Below are positions 33,001 to 37,361 of a stretch of DNA of 64,000 nt, one piece after another. The notes beneath the pieces were generated by a model, which worked only from the letters and a program-made list of their open reading frames with translations, did no database searches and was not told the origin of the DNA. Made by a program: the position numbers and the translations under genes. The DNA is taken from the NCBI GenBank assembly GCA_947500295.1, contig CANMRM010000005.1:310001-374000 (forward strand). Reading direction: 5' to 3'. Numbering within the stretch: position 1 is the stretch's first letter; every line of letters starts with the position of its first letter. The stretch is from an uncultured Kordiimonas sp. (GTDB lineage: Bacteria > Pseudomonadota > Alphaproteobacteria > Sphingomonadales > Kordiimonadaceae).

Positions 33001-35591
33001 CGCGCCAGCTCGCGCGAGCCTTTGTCGGCATCCCAGTTTTTCTTGCCGGTAATGGGGTCAGGTTGGCCATCCAGCAACGTCTTGAACTGCCCTGACGCCT
33101 CATCCCAGTATACATACACGCCAGAATCCGGCGTACCCACAAGCAAGCTGCCAAGCAACCCGCCCGCCAAAGCACCAATAAAAGCACCGAGGCCCGGCAC
33201 TGCAATATTTGCCAAGCCAGTAAGAGCCTTATCGGCCAGTCCAACAGCGATAATACTGCCGAGTCCAGCGCCAAGAGAAAACCCTATCTGACCCTCAATA
33301 GAGTTCGGCGTTAAAATAGCACCGGCAAGTTTGGTTCCTAAGAAGGACCCAAGGGCACCTCCAACGTTTAGATTGGCAGTTGCTCCATCAAATCCTTCAA
33401 AGACTATGTTGTTGGCAATCTGGCCTACGGCGGAGCCGCCAATGGCGTTTGCCAGTTCACCCTCGAAGCCATCAAGACCAATCGCGCCAACCAATTCACC
33501 TGTCAAGAACGAAGATACTGCACCTACTGCCGCGCCGGACAAATTCTCTCCAAAGTCTCGAAATGCCTCTTCAGTTGCGGCACCAATGGCTGCATCGTTA
33601 GACCTAAGTGTTAGTGCAAGTGTTTCGGCCAAGTTATCGGCCAGTGTGCCAACTAGGGTACCGGTGGCTAGTTGGGTAATTGCGTTGCTGCCTCCCAATT
33701 GCCTCCCTAAAGTTGAACCAAATACCCCAGCCAACGCTCCAATTGAAATTGAAGTGTTGCCAATAGTAGGTTCATATACAGTTTCACCTGTCGAAGAATC
33801 ATAGGTGGTGGTCAACCCAACGCCATTTTCCTCTTCCAGCTGAGTTTGAATAATCAGCTGGCCGCTTGAGCCGATCGAGTAGCGAACATCACCTGTTCGA
33901 ATTTCATCTGAGGTTGATGATTGGTATTCAATTCCAACAAACTCACCATCAGTGAATACAAATGAGAGTGAACCTTCCTTAAAATTAGCTAGTGAGCCCG
34001 CGTTAGCTGAATTGCCCAAGATGAGTTCACCCGCAGCCAACACGTGGCCCTCGATAAACGCATTCAATTGTCTCTGAGCATACGCGTCGTTCTGAGCTTG
34101 GGCTGCAGGAAGATTGCCATCTATTTGTTCTCCGGAGCTATTTGACACTTGGGAACTGACGTCACCTTCTGTACTTGCTCCACCCGGATCTGTCGGACCG
34201 CCGCTGACGCCACTCGTGATAGTTATAGTTTGGGAATCTGGGCGAGAGAGGTCTCTCGCGGTGACAGTAACAAGCCAGTTACCTGAAGCGTCTTGAAACC
34301 AACGACCTACCTGCTCCACCAGCGAACTGGTGCCGTTGCTATTCTGTTGTGCATGCAGAGATGTGACAACAACCTCACCGGTAGTTTGGTCATGATAAAC
34401 CACTCTGGTAGTGTCCGGCTCGGCGCCATCTGCCAAATACGTGGTTTCTGTGGTGAACACATCTACGACATTGCCGCTTGCGTCAGTAACGGATCCTCGT
34501 ATTTCAATCCTGTTGCCATCCAATAGAACAACATGCTCGGTCTCCAGGGAGGCCTGCGCACCGGTAACTGGGTCCGTTACTTCCAGGCCACTGCCTCCAG
34601 CAACTACATCAAGGACTGATGGGTCTGTAGTAGACAGGGGAGGACGCGTTCCCATTCCACCACCTTGCGCGTCAACCATTTTGTCTCGTAAATAGTTATA
34701 TGCGGCCTTAAGAGGAGAAACTCCCGTTGCGAAATCATTTAATCCATTGACACCGGCAACAATCCCATTCGTTTGCGCCACATAAACGATTTTGCCGTTT
34801 TCATCCCTAATGATATGATATTCTAAGCTACCAATGGATTTGTCTTTTTCTTCGCTCCAGCCGTCCGGCAAGGTTCCTTGATCGTCTAAGTAATAGTCCT
34901 CGGGCTCAAATCCATAGTTTGCCGAAGCGGCGCCAGCCAAACCAAATATGACTAACGACTCTGAGAACAATATGTCCTTGGCTTCATCCGTCAGGATAGC
35001 GCCATATATTTCTGAAATTCGCGAGATAGCCTCGCTATCACCAGACATGGCGCTGATCAACAAACCTTGTAGCTGATCCAGCTCCTCCGGCGAAATGGCA
35101 GACCCAAAATAGCGACCATCCGGGTCACCCGCTTTCGCAGCTTCAAACAATATAAGCGTGTTGCCCGGAAAATACTCCGCGAGATTAAAGAGAGGCTGGT
35201 TCCCAGTATAATATTCGCCAGTATACTCAATCCAAGCAGTTCTGGAGGTTTCCAAAACCTGTAAATCTGTCAAAGTACCAGACTCGCCAGAAACTACTCT
35301 CGATTCAATTTCATCCAATATCTCTTGCGCTACGCGCTGCGAAAAATCTGCTATTGGTGGGTAATCAAAGTCGTATTCTAATGCAATCGCCTGCATTGCG
35401 AGAAAATTGCCTACATTAGCAGCTCCACCTATACCGCCACTGAAAGTAGAAATACTCGAGACATCAAGGATGGTTTCCAGACCGGTTAACTCAAAATACT
35501 CCACATAAAAATTTGTGCGGCTTGGTCCTCCCGCTGTACCATTAATGTATGACCGCCAACGGTTAATATCAGCCAGAGTGATCTGCGGCAT
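15012..35591 (-). CDS. Giant RTX protein (6859 aa) with VCBS, Ig-like and SPRY-like modules, type 1 secreted
   Basis: The ATG at 35591 follows AGGGGAA and lies inside the 3' end of the lipoprotein gene. Residues 1-600 have no known repeats. Residues about 610-830 are Gly/Ala-rich and hydrophobic (for example GAFIGALAGGLLGSLLVG), recalling the membrane-inserting region of acylated RTX toxins. RTX block 1 (GGxGxDxLx nonapeptides) spans about 1150-2105. Next come a haemolysin-related domain, a cadherin-like domain and an EF-hand-like segment (VFDLDGDGVEL, LDRNVNGLIDD). RTX block 2 spans about 2785-4800, with a SPRY-like domain near 4530-4740. Then four super-modules of Ig-like plus five VCBS/FG-GAP repeats extend to about 6605. 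The low-complexity tail ends in LFVAGGGF, fitting an uncleaved C-terminal type 1 signal. It should be secreted by the neighbouring HlyB/HlyD pair and fold on calcium. The nearby HlyC homologue argues for a toxin; the VCBS/Ig length argues for an adhesin. Confidence 0.93.
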   Translation of the reverse strand: MPQITLADINRWRSYINGTAGGPSRTNFYVEYFELTGLETILDVSSISTFSGGIGGAANVGNFLAMQAIALEYDFDYPPIADFSQRVAQEILDEIESRVVSGESGTLTDLQVLETSRTAWIEYTGEYYTGNQPLFNLAEYFPGNTLILFEAAKAGDPDGRYFGSAISPEELDQLQGLLISAMSGDSEAISRISEIYGAILTDEAKDILFSESLVIFGLAGAASANYGFEPEDYYLDDQGTLPDGWSEEKDKSIGSLEYHIIRDENGKIVYVAQTNGIVAGVNGLNDFATGVSPLKAAYNYLRDKMVDAQGGGMGTRPPLSTTDPSVLDVVAGGSGLEVTDPVTGAQASLETEHVVLLDGNRIEIRGSVTDASGNVVDVFTTETTYLADGAEPDTTRVVYHDQTTGEVVVTSLHAQQNSNGTSSLVEQVGRWFQDASGNWLVTVTARDLSRPDSQTITITSGVSGGPTDPGGASTEGDVSSQVSNSSGEQIDGNLPAAQAQNDAYAQRQLNAFIEGHVLAAGELILGNSANAGSLANFKEGSLSFVFTDGEFVGIEYQSSTSDEIRTGDVRYSIGSSGQLIIQTQLEEENGVGLTTTYDSSTGETVYEPTIGNTSISIGALAGVFGSTLGRQLGGSNAITQLATGTLVGTLADNLAETLALTLRSNDAAIGAATEEAFRDFGENLSGAAVGAVSSFLTGELVGAIGLDGFEGELANAIGGSAVGQIANNIVFEGFDGATANLNVGGALGSFLGTKLAGAILTPNSIEGQIGFSLGAGLGSIIAVGLADKALTGLANIAVPGLGAFIGALAGGLLGSLLVGTPDSGVYVYWDEASGQFKTLLDGQPDPITGKKNWDADKGSRELARGMAESARDILNGVVTALGGTGAELLNGDVVAGSAWGQHGRDGNQPRVRFWPEGRDNADSNYPKTTDYAEAIGGGVGHNLSQLAFIGGDLYARRAFYANAANYGNGTPYDYEPATMFGDLTIASDYLSYRQNAAIINLMIAANPQSAFAAGWAITLQRANELGLDRYGESDLLGGLQSLLPFELPEGTNFADVSIAWADNDEDGQSDDIVITIDGQSRTITIDDFALTMGLNAGSSSDYSDIRIHTGTNGVNFTDTNTTGPTGSPLMHVGPAGDASDRADDNFRSLTSDDIFVGGSGNDTLSGKYGWDWLDGGAGDDSIEGGVGNDVLLGRDGNDTLNGGDGGDTLGDGAGADDVDGGAGDDVILVAQDSDIDTLEGGAGTDTASYADWNSGIALDMSSSAGRFGDVYSNIENVAGTNFSDTITGDDGENLLSGRGGDDVLDGGLGDDTLAGGAGADVLRGGAGTNTASYADAQSGVAVNLGGTGTGGDAEGDTYTGIQNIVGSDSGDQLQGDDNANHIAGGGGNDILLASGGGDSYDGGDGFDIVDYSGATAGVVANLQVGNAGTSGATGGTGGADGGVPQDPPATGPTSQEVDYRDTVVGGSDNDSLVGDAFNNVIRGKEGNDTLTGGRGLDQLGGGSGNDRLYGDDGGDIAFGGAGLDFVDGGTGDDELYGGSGNDTVHGRQGNDILYGGDGNDKLYGQEGHDIIYAGAGDDTVYAATGDDTIAGGEGSDVLFGGEGYDSIKGGAGNDSIYGGGQADVIFGDEGNDFLSGTDHNDTLSDGTGNDTVVGSTGSDLLKVSDDGFADIFRGGNATSDGAIDTASFEEWGRSIAIDLSLADGNGVTVFDGDNSLEGVENLTLTGHQDLAIGDADGNVIRGLGGEDILKGLGGNDTIYGDEESDIIDGGAGDDKLYGGRGYGDMFEFHGAWGNDTIADFEAGRDSLLFTGNFDQSDLIYEEVKEDKDGDGVFETTHTRIRLDNAGTPPVSASLLILNVAPSALSTKDITVNEEGGNSAADELIQGTEQADAIWAKDGDDTVYGRGGNDTIGGGNGDDRLFGGEGNDIIFAAAGDDFAAGGSGGDIIFGGDNVDTLIGGTGDDEVWGSAGNDIISDGAGRDLLVGRGGNDKFILANDGTKDVVSGENYYGRELSEGEVAGRDLVSYEEWSIAVAIDLAIAHDPEKGQLGDVFFGVDDLLLTAFNDFAAGDSKSNMLIGGAGADTLHGRAGNDTIEGGSGDDKLKGGLGDDLLIGGSGQTDTYIFETNWGHDRIRGFNPENGVLDINATGLTPDQLIITHVNGDTVLSDPTGENSITILDVILEAEDLNFGFSVGDDRHTNVEGVIGSAFDDTLIASDAGTWLAGGGGADKLVGGEGDDSFVISVGDGVDTFEARGGFDSIVIGEGAGFANLRFDNILEGAKHITTLTIDQGGTTKLVSTSGVYGGSVEQIVLSNGYNLSISGSRPVDGEFIVSGLDKIINGGASGTIIENPDQDQKLQRLWLAGWEGNDTLKGGGVNDVLHGGTGNDILEGGEGSDTYLYSIGDGHDTIVEKNGTSDTLVFDEGIKREDLSFEWVGTGDNRKLRINVEPSSGQNGSITIDTWTEAGGIGRIDWIYVDGAKLNLPREVHLDPTVVNTAPVSDPIELIQFQITPNFIGNEPIAAFQATDADGDPLYYNVTGNDHFWFEGNTLMASLGTTVDQVSVFTVTVSDGLESVQSDVSVVLTTGVIGVPEDFEITQTLPVVFDLDGDGVELISFYDSSVFFDMNNDGVRERTGWVGADDGLLVLDRNVNGLIDDASEISFVGDFAGANTDIEGLKAYDTNNDDKIDANDDAFGAFKIWRDINSDGVSQSNELFSLEQLGITEIDLNIQVANQLLEGSVDNAITGTVTYSTSYGYVGEAADVAFAYDSGDGLSLQPIIDALDADLVGTDGPDTLTGGLGDDTLRGGGGADLLRAGQGDDLLIGDVQDDTLQGNIGNDTLRGNDGDDIISGGTGDDRLTGGSEADVFTFDPAWGTDTITDFVIGEDKIDLSSLGIIFSELTITQVGANTEITESGSNVIILENVTASAITESDFLLIGHIMGTNNDDTLTGSAVEERIDALEGNDQIFAGAGIDRIDGGAGYDVVQYRNATAGILLDLSNPLNNTGDAAGDTYVNVESFHGSDHNDRLVGDTGNNILTGILGDDTIEGGAGNDHLNGQGGNDHLLGGAGDDTLLGGLGIDTLAGGDGVDIVDYTLSNEGVSLNLATGVHTGGHAAGDILSNIEVVHGSAFNDSLVGDAMANSLRGEDGNDTLVGGNGDDTLLGGAGDDALYGGDGDDTLGGAAGNDTLRGDEGADTLSGGDGADILVGGDGDDLLIGGAGHDALYGAAGEDTLDGGAGTDTADYRGGSGATAGMVIDMSNAANSTGDAAGDVFINFESIIATDFDDTVVGDDGNNSLYGYAGNDLIEGGLGGDLLVGVSGDDTLVGGSGTDTLDGGTGNDDFVFGANWGTDTIIDFVSGEDKLDLTGTSLQFADLTITQVGAHTEITEAGGNKIILENVTATTITAGDFVFANEITGTNNADTLNGSTASDYIDGMAGDDKLYGHGGNDTIIGGDGSNTIRGADGNDRLVGGNDDDYITGDAGADTIDGGAGVDVIDFVSSSAGLVIDLAMPSNNTGDAAGDVYLNVEHLWASDHNDTISGDTGVDVISGRQGNDLIRGGSGNDHLYGNEGNDTLEGGEGNDLLNGQGGDDSITGNAGDDTLLGGTGNDMLLGGLGDDRLIALVGSDTLDGGAGTDRAFYWDLGESITIDLNAGTATSASGDVDTLISIEDAHGSNAGNDLLIGNDLANSFGGVGGDDTIYGNGGDDNLWGQWGNDIVDGGTGNDSVHGAEDDDTVSGGDGNDQVHGETGADVLRGDAGDDTLFGGDGNDTLDGGEGNDRLYGNAGVNTFAFGPDWGVDVVSDFSAGEKLDLSATSFQFSDLIIEQIGPDTRISAGTNTISLVGITATTITAADFVFANEIVGTNNADTLIGTAGSDHIDGMGGQDKLYGQGGNDTIIGGDDRDTMWGGAGDDLLQGGAGDEYLIGDEGADTLDGGAGSDWADYSAETVGVNVNLATGVNTGGAAEGDVLLNIERLHGGAGDDTLTANDTTSVVRGGAGNDLITGGAANEYLIGDAGADTIDGGAGLDWADYSWETVGVNVNLATGVNTGGAAEGDVLISIERIYGGAGNDTLTGSATSYQIRGGAGNDRIVSGSANEFLHGDAGSDTFALGTGWGTDTVVDFIKGEDTIDLSTTGLQFADLTITQVGAHTEITEAGGNKIILENVTATTITATDFVFAGLLSGTANDDTLSGTGNSDKILGDAGNDLIYGSEGADTVDGGTGADSISYSSRPSGLSVNLATGVTFGAAAGDVYINLERFYGTNHNDTIVGGGSFDFLHGHDGDDSIAGSDAAETINGGRGNDVVDGGAGNDIIYDESGTDTLRGGAGDDHIHEGADSTPNSDVFDGGSGYDSVDYFNAANGVNVNLSTGTNTGSASGDSYTNIERFLGSNHADTVVGGGGFDYLHGRDGNDSIIGTSANETLRGGLGNDILDAKTGNDTLIGDAGSDTFAFANDWGTDTVTDFVSGEDTLDLSGTGLQFTDLTIAQVGAHTEVTEAGGNKIILENVTASTLDASDFAFASVPVQTTVTAGEVLIDATVSTSSQFSWNANGLTYSYTSSGTGTRGGRPVDSDTSSGKWYWEQTIDVSNSSNTWIGIIAPTTTDWDGNPTSVFNQADVYYYESSGRITVGSGSGRTDLNSSNSTDAFAAGDVIGFAYDADGGNLWISKNGTWIGGATDADVAAGLNATIGNVPAGTFQPFAGGVSGVSGDSQTVTFNFGATAFAHTPPTGFADYGNTDPDAGHDVLGSPGNDAINGSAGSDSILGAFGDDTIDGQAGDDTLDGGLSDDRLTGGSGGDVFRFGENWGDDTITDFVSGSDQIDMLSADVQFVDLTITQVGADTHISDGAGNSVTLTGVTASTISESDFVFAAVSAPVVTVDPLTTADSTPLITGTIDDPAATIEITIGGQTYTGVNAGDGTWSAQVTGDLWSAEHAVQYRAVGRYGHTTEYSIEQFETLTEVGGSGSPLNGSYPSGRSAIAFIDLDNDGDLDGVIGTQDGELMYLENSGTAGNPDLNVVADADNPFDGIDVGDIANMGFGDLDNDGDLDVLVGSQTGYIKYFENTGGANAPTFVEMTGSANPFGSIGAIPYSNVALVDIDDDGDLDAFFGAQYGTVTYYENTGNADSADYTYRPNADNPFNGFDVGSHSHIAFLDIDEDGDWDAVGGKSTGTFNFFRNDGTASQPNFIAVTGASNPFNSLDVGSYSTPAFADLDGNGYIDLFSGKNGSPFVYYESSGAGPSITVDVTAPIVAIDVRASIEASFPVVTGTVDDTAATVTLTYGGQEYAATNNGDGTWSATLAGSLDGGSHVFDVSAADNLGNVGASSLAFDIEPTVTIDPLTTSDTTPTLTGTIDDPTAAIEITVNGQTYNGVNNSDGTWYADIGNVLTDGDYLVSYAVTLVSGNVYQGRDGVTGLTELTGADNPFDGLQAGSYSRVALVDIDNDGDLDLFSGAVDGQLRYFQNTGDADAPVFTGVTGSGNPFNGVDVGSWSTIAFGDLDNDGDQDALVGEESGVINFYRNDGTASNPVMVLANGSSNPFNGVDIGFYSDVGLADIDADGDLDVFIGENAGSILFYENTGTAGAPVFSPVTGEANPFDGVVYQGRSNVRFYDIDYDGDLDAVVNSNLGRAPQYYENVGSQQQPEFIHVTDNTNPFSSFSVTNGTNYEIADLDGDGFWEAAVGEVYGWIHFVDSIASASLTIDTAATTVAIDGALPDYPVISGTVGEATASIEVTLAGVTYLGVNNGDGTWTADLSGAVVSGSHDITVSATDAQGNVVSANASYDIAPLVTLTGLTTRDNTPIVRGTVDDPTATVTFEVDDQTYAAVNNGDGTWSAEVTSALADGVHQAGVSATDSGGLTTSIWVGPVVDSYALVTGQTQFFNNITLQQLDSDVAFVDIDNDGDLDAFVAGQSGRIEFLRNDGDKTNPVFVKATGADNPFDGQTFFQFSRIAFMDADGDGDLDLFMSSDGNGEGRISFRENVSTSNSLAFTNGTNPFASFNPGYGTAIEFADIDADGDEDAFIATESGEILYYENTGTNGIAVFTDRTATGPFLGIDTGSSATIDFTDYDGDGDLDAVIGDHDGTLSLFQNTGTASQASFVEVTGADNPFSGIDVGLRSAPSFADLDGDGDMDAFLGANDTFLHQFEAHSTGPYAIVVDATAPAVAFEAENDLKDTYPTVSGTVDDPDATIEVIVEGQSFAAVNNGDGTWTADVSGVLITGDHDFEVRATDTLGNIGIANLSLDIAPHITLDTLSTQDTTPTLTGTVDDPTASIEVTLDGVAYTGINHGDGTWEVTVTTALTEGDYSVSVKATDAAGNVGYNERISDGYTEKTGVDNPLDGIDVGSFASPTFGDLDGDGDLDMVVGETNSVAKYYENTGTSISPVFVERTGSANPFDGFTFIRQYYSPTLVDIDADGDLDAFIGHTGWGLEFFRNDGTSQTPQFTHVTGVDHPFDGAPNLNSSAVTFADIDNDGDLDAFWGQRNGIIYYFRNDGSATNPQFNYVQSGSAQDPIDWRTAGYVNDYSKPAFFDVDGDGDQDVLVGQEHPQGPAYFENQGTVDDPSFMRITSGPTVFPTDWGSYSRSDPTFVDLNGDNLAEIVVGDNQGNLRLYEASTVELTIQPAPAAKAAIAPPPVAAAVANDGPVIAALSAEAAVAMPSEADLASVSEDQLKEAWVHLREENGGAEPTRAQLARMLSGLVAGAGSPAEAKSDFSDADSSPTSSSLAAAEDALLPAFHGEEKVFDALHDLDLASLGEAAGVQKAADTTVQILTDAANAAQADVMSLLGIEQPGAAISQLDVTDLVGVDLETKSFDMDAANDQSLLVLTQAMATFDSGSGAAESDIRQRMEREETVNGLFVAGGGF
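15780..20990 (-). repeat. Four tandem super-modules: Ig-like domains plus five VCBS blades each
   Basis: Within the RTX gene, a unit of about 1.1-1.4 kb recurs four times (roughly 20990-19860, 19860-18500, 18500-17130 and 17130-15780). Each unit has Ig-like domains (GTVDDPxAxIEVTxxGxxY then NNGDGTWxA) followed by five VCBS/FG-GAP repeats with calcium motifs of the type DIDNDGDLDAFxG and YYENTGT, 20 blades in all. The first unit has one clear Ig-like domain in front and the others have two. Five blades plus a flanking strand could close a propeller, but that is inference. Confidence 0.8.
21170..27240 (-). repeat. RTX block 2 with six WGTDTI-DF...ILENVTA modules
   Basis: Calcium-binding nonapeptide runs (GGxGND-type) are interrupted six times by an approximately 75-residue module. 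Its pattern is WGTDTxxDFxxGED, LQFxDLTITQVGAHTEI, then ILENVTAxxIxxxDF. Copies lie near 26.8-26.95, 25.36-25.55, 24.0-24.2, 23.05-23.25, 22.03-22.25 and 20.99-21.19 kb. The DNA of several copies is nearly identical over about 130 bp, pointing to recent duplication or gene conversion inside the gene. Confidence 0.8.
21370..21995 (-). other. SPRY-like domain inside the RTX protein
   Basis: About 200 residues between RTX block 2 and its last module. They read SGKWYWEQTIDVSNSSNTWIG, VYYYESSGRITVGSG, DVIGFAYDADGGNLWISKNGTW and later PFAGGVSG, VTFNFGATAFAHTPPTGF. This order (YWE..., IG, GDVIGF..D...G.LW.SKNG.W, FNFG...F...PP.GF) is the SPRY/concanavalin-like signature. In secreted bacterial proteins it is a candidate ligand- or carbohydrate-binding module. 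Confidence 0.7.
27400..28480 (-). other. Haemolysin-related, cadherin-like and EF-hand-like linker of the RTX protein
   Basis: From N- to C-terminus there are three parts. The first is a haemolysin-type calcium-binding related domain (YLYSIGDGHDTIVE, LVFDEGIKREDLSF, ITIDTW). The second is a dystroglycan-type cadherin-like domain (AFQATDADGDPLYYNV, VSVFTVTVSDGLESVQSDVSVVL). The third is a segment with several DxDxDG loops (FDLDGDGVELI, FFDMNNDGVRERTGW, LDRNVNGLIDDASE, DTNNDDKIDANDD, WRDINSDGVSQSNEL) like the one found in FrpC-type RTX proteins. Confidence 0.7.
29270..32150 (-). repeat. RTX block 1, calcium-binding nonapeptide repeats
   Basis: Long uninterrupted runs of GGxGxDxLx repeats, for example GGSGNDTLSG and GGAGDDTVYA. 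They are broken by modules of the type DTYIFETNWGHDRI and by spacers of the type DTASYADWNSGIALDMS. These form calcium-loaded parallel beta-rolls after secretion (family knowledge). Confidence 0.85.
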
Positions 35592-36360
35592 AACATTCCC
35601 CTAACTTTTTAGCTGAAGGTTGAGCAACGATAAGTGATGAAAAAAGCTCTAGGACTTTTCTGTCCAAACGACGCCATTCAAACAGGTGCCCTTTGAAAAA
35701 ATGATACCTGATGAAAGAGTGACACGTCAGTTTTCGCTTAATAGTACAAAACCCGGCGTCATCGGGTGTGGAAGGATGATTGGTACAATTGACATGAAAG
35801 CCCGGCAGGTTCACCTCATCGACCGGCACATACCATTGATCCACGGACTTACTCTCCGTTAGACCAATTTGGGGATGATGGTAGAAACGGCGCCCGGGGT
35901 TTTGACGGTCACCCTTTGTCGATCTGCCCAACCAATATAACCCATCGAAGACTACGTCGAAATTGCGCTCCATTTCTTTCGGCAAGACACTATTCTCAAT
36001 GATTGTTTCAAGCGATTTAGGTAGGCCGGGTATAATATCGACGACTATTTTTGCCCGTCTGTCCGCCGCGTAATACGCAACATCGCTTAGGTTTCTTGCT
36101 TCGAGCTTTTTTCTTTCAGACCAATAGGGCTTCAACTCTTCTCCGTCCCACCACAAGTGGATAACAAAATCGTGCCCCTTCGGAATCTCAAGAGCTTGCG
36201 TCACAGTGGTTCCGCGAAACCCGAGAGGCACAATGAAACTGGTTTTCTCGCCATTGACGTTGGTGATCGAAATCTCTTGGGTGCCGCTGTATCTATCTGG
36301 ATCGTTGAAATCGCAACCGATCAGTAGGAGCGCAAATATCAGATTGAGAGACCTTCTCAC
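35569..36360 (-). CDS. Lipoprotein of unknown function between the acyltransferase and RTX genes
   Basis: A 263-residue protein starting with GTG at 36360, supported by a strong GGGAGGAG ribosome site. The GTG shares one base with the TAG stop of the acyltransferase gene, and the 3' end overlaps the RTX start by 23 nt, so translation of all three is coupled. The N-terminus RRSLNLIFALLLIGC is a lipoprotein signal with the Cys at about residue 16. The mature part begins DFNDPDRYSGT and includes a Trp-rich stretch (FVIHLWWDGEELKPYWSERKK) and four further cysteines near the C-terminus. I recognise no family. Its position suggests a dedicated partner of the RTX protein, such as an immunity, anchoring or export factor. 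That is inference. Confidence 0.8.
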   Translation of the reverse strand: MRRSLNLIFALLLIGCDFNDPDRYSGTQEISITNVNGEKTSFIVPLGFRGTTVTQALEIPKGHDFVIHLWWDGEELKPYWSERKKLEARNLSDVAYYAADRRAKIVVDIIPGLPKSLETIIENSVLPKEMERNFDVVFDGLYWLGRSTKGDRQNPGRRFYHHPQIGLTESKSVDQWYVPVDEVNLPGFHVNCTNHPSTPDDAGFCTIKRKLTCHSFIRYHFFKGHLFEWRRLDRKVLELFSSLIVAQPSAKKLGECYAADHSG

Positions 36361-37055
36361 TATTCTCCTCCCAGTTCGATGACCGACTTTTCACCCGTTT
36401 TCGGATCGGTTTTGTGCATGCGGAGCTTCTTGCCCTTGAGGGGGCCCCGCACCAGGTCGGCCATGCAGGCTTGGGCGAGCTTGTTCTCAGCTGTTGCAAA
36501 CGGCACGATGAAATCCACAAGCCACAGCTCCACCTCGCCGTCCTTCAGCGCGGGCTCCGGCGGCGCGACCTGCTTGCCTGATTGCTGGTCTTTCACCAGT
36601 TGCAGCACATCCGTGCCGTGTCGCCAGTCTTCCGCGCTCAAACGGCCGGTTTTGCCCATTTCTTCAGCTTGCGCCGGTGTGATGTAAGCCCAGAGCGCCA
36701 GACCCACCACCTGCTCCCCCGCGCGGAACAGGCGAAACTGGTTCATCAGGATGGCGGGCATCAGCAGCCACTCCAGGTCAGCGAGCTTCAGGTGCTTGTG
36801 CAGGGGGCTCCTGGTCATCAGCCAGACAATTTCACCAAGCGTGTGCGCGAGCGTGGGCACCGTGGCGGGTGCCTGTTTCGATTTGGCCGCTTTTTCGGGC
36901 GCGCCTGCCTTGGCTGCGTTTGCGATTTTGGCCTTGCCGTTCAGGTTCGGCTTTTTGTCGCCGTCCGGCCTGGCTTTTGCCGCAGGTTTTTTCGCTGCTG
37001 TTTTACTGGTTTCTTTACGGTCCGACACGCGCTTGCTCTCCTGTATCCGGGTCAT
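36360..37055 (-). CDS. hlyC: HlyC-type toxin-activating lysine acyltransferase
   Basis: The conserved core (about residues 70-231) follows HlyC closely. GEIVWLMTRSPLHKHL includes the catalytic His at 86, MPAILMNQFRLFR and ALWAYITPAQAEEM follow, and VELWLVDFIVPFA carries the catalytic Asp at 181. The C-terminal KLRMHKTDPKTGEK matches the HlyC ending. These enzymes transfer a fatty acyl group from acyl-ACP to lysines of an RTX protoxin in the cytoplasm before export. Two features are unusual: a Lys/Ala-rich N-terminal extension of about 66 residues, and a 20-residue insertion before VELWLVDF. The ATG at 37055 has a poor ribosome site; an in-frame GTG at 37028 preceded by GGAG is a good alternative. 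The gene heads the lipoprotein-RTX-hlyD operon. Confidence 0.9.
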   Translation of the reverse strand: MTRIQESKRVSDRKETSKTAAKKPAAKARPDGDKKPNLNGKAKIANAAKAGAPEKAAKSKQAPATVPTLAHTLGEIVWLMTRSPLHKHLKLADLEWLLMPAILMNQFRLFRAGEQVVGLALWAYITPAQAEEMGKTGRLSAEDWRHGTDVLQLVKDQQSGKQVAPPEPALKDGEVELWLVDFIVPFATAENKLAQACMADLVRGPLKGKKLRMHKTDPKTGEKSVIELGGE

Positions 37056-37361
37056 GGGTCCAACGTGCTGACCATAGCCCGGATGACAGGAAACGCGCCA
37101 TCAAACACGTCTCTGCACTTGGCATAGACAAACCCCCAATCATTCCTCGGGCCACCTCAGCTCACAAAATGGTGAGACGACCACAGATTGCATCTTAAGA
37201 CACTATTAACCCCTAGTGTCAAGAAGACAATTATGGAGAATTTGTGGCAAATTTGTACAAGCACATAAATTCGCGTTTGATTCCATAAGGCTACGGTTTT
37301 TTGGCGTGCTTTTTTTACTTTTTTAAAAAGAAATTGTAATTTTTCAGGCCATTCCCGTGCG
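37056..37361. other. Intergenic region upstream of the acyltransferase-RTX operon
   Basis: This 306-bp AT-rich gap separates the exporter gene from hlyC. It holds the inverted repeat described separately and a T-rich stretch (about 37296-37324) downstream of the exporter stop that could help termination, although I see no strong GC stem in front of it. No small gene with a ribosome site was recognised. Confidence 0.5.
37199..37222 (-). promoter_or_regulatory. Inverted repeat and -35-like box upstream of hlyC-RTX operon
   Basis: Arms GACACTA (37199-37205) and TAGTGTC (37214-37220) are perfect reverse complements with an 8-bp spacer. On the minus strand the right arm overlaps TTGACA (37222-37217), a perfect -35 box; the matching -10 box is weak (TTAAGA). 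The site is about 145 bp upstream of the hlyC start and could be an operator over the promoter. Confidence 0.4.

Noticed and set aside
15100-34700. Many plus-strand open frames of 60-390 codons opposite the giant RTX gene
   Set aside because: They are antisense shadows of repetitive Gly/Asp codons, give low-complexity Ala/Ser/Pro or Val/Ile-rich translations, and lack ribosome sites.
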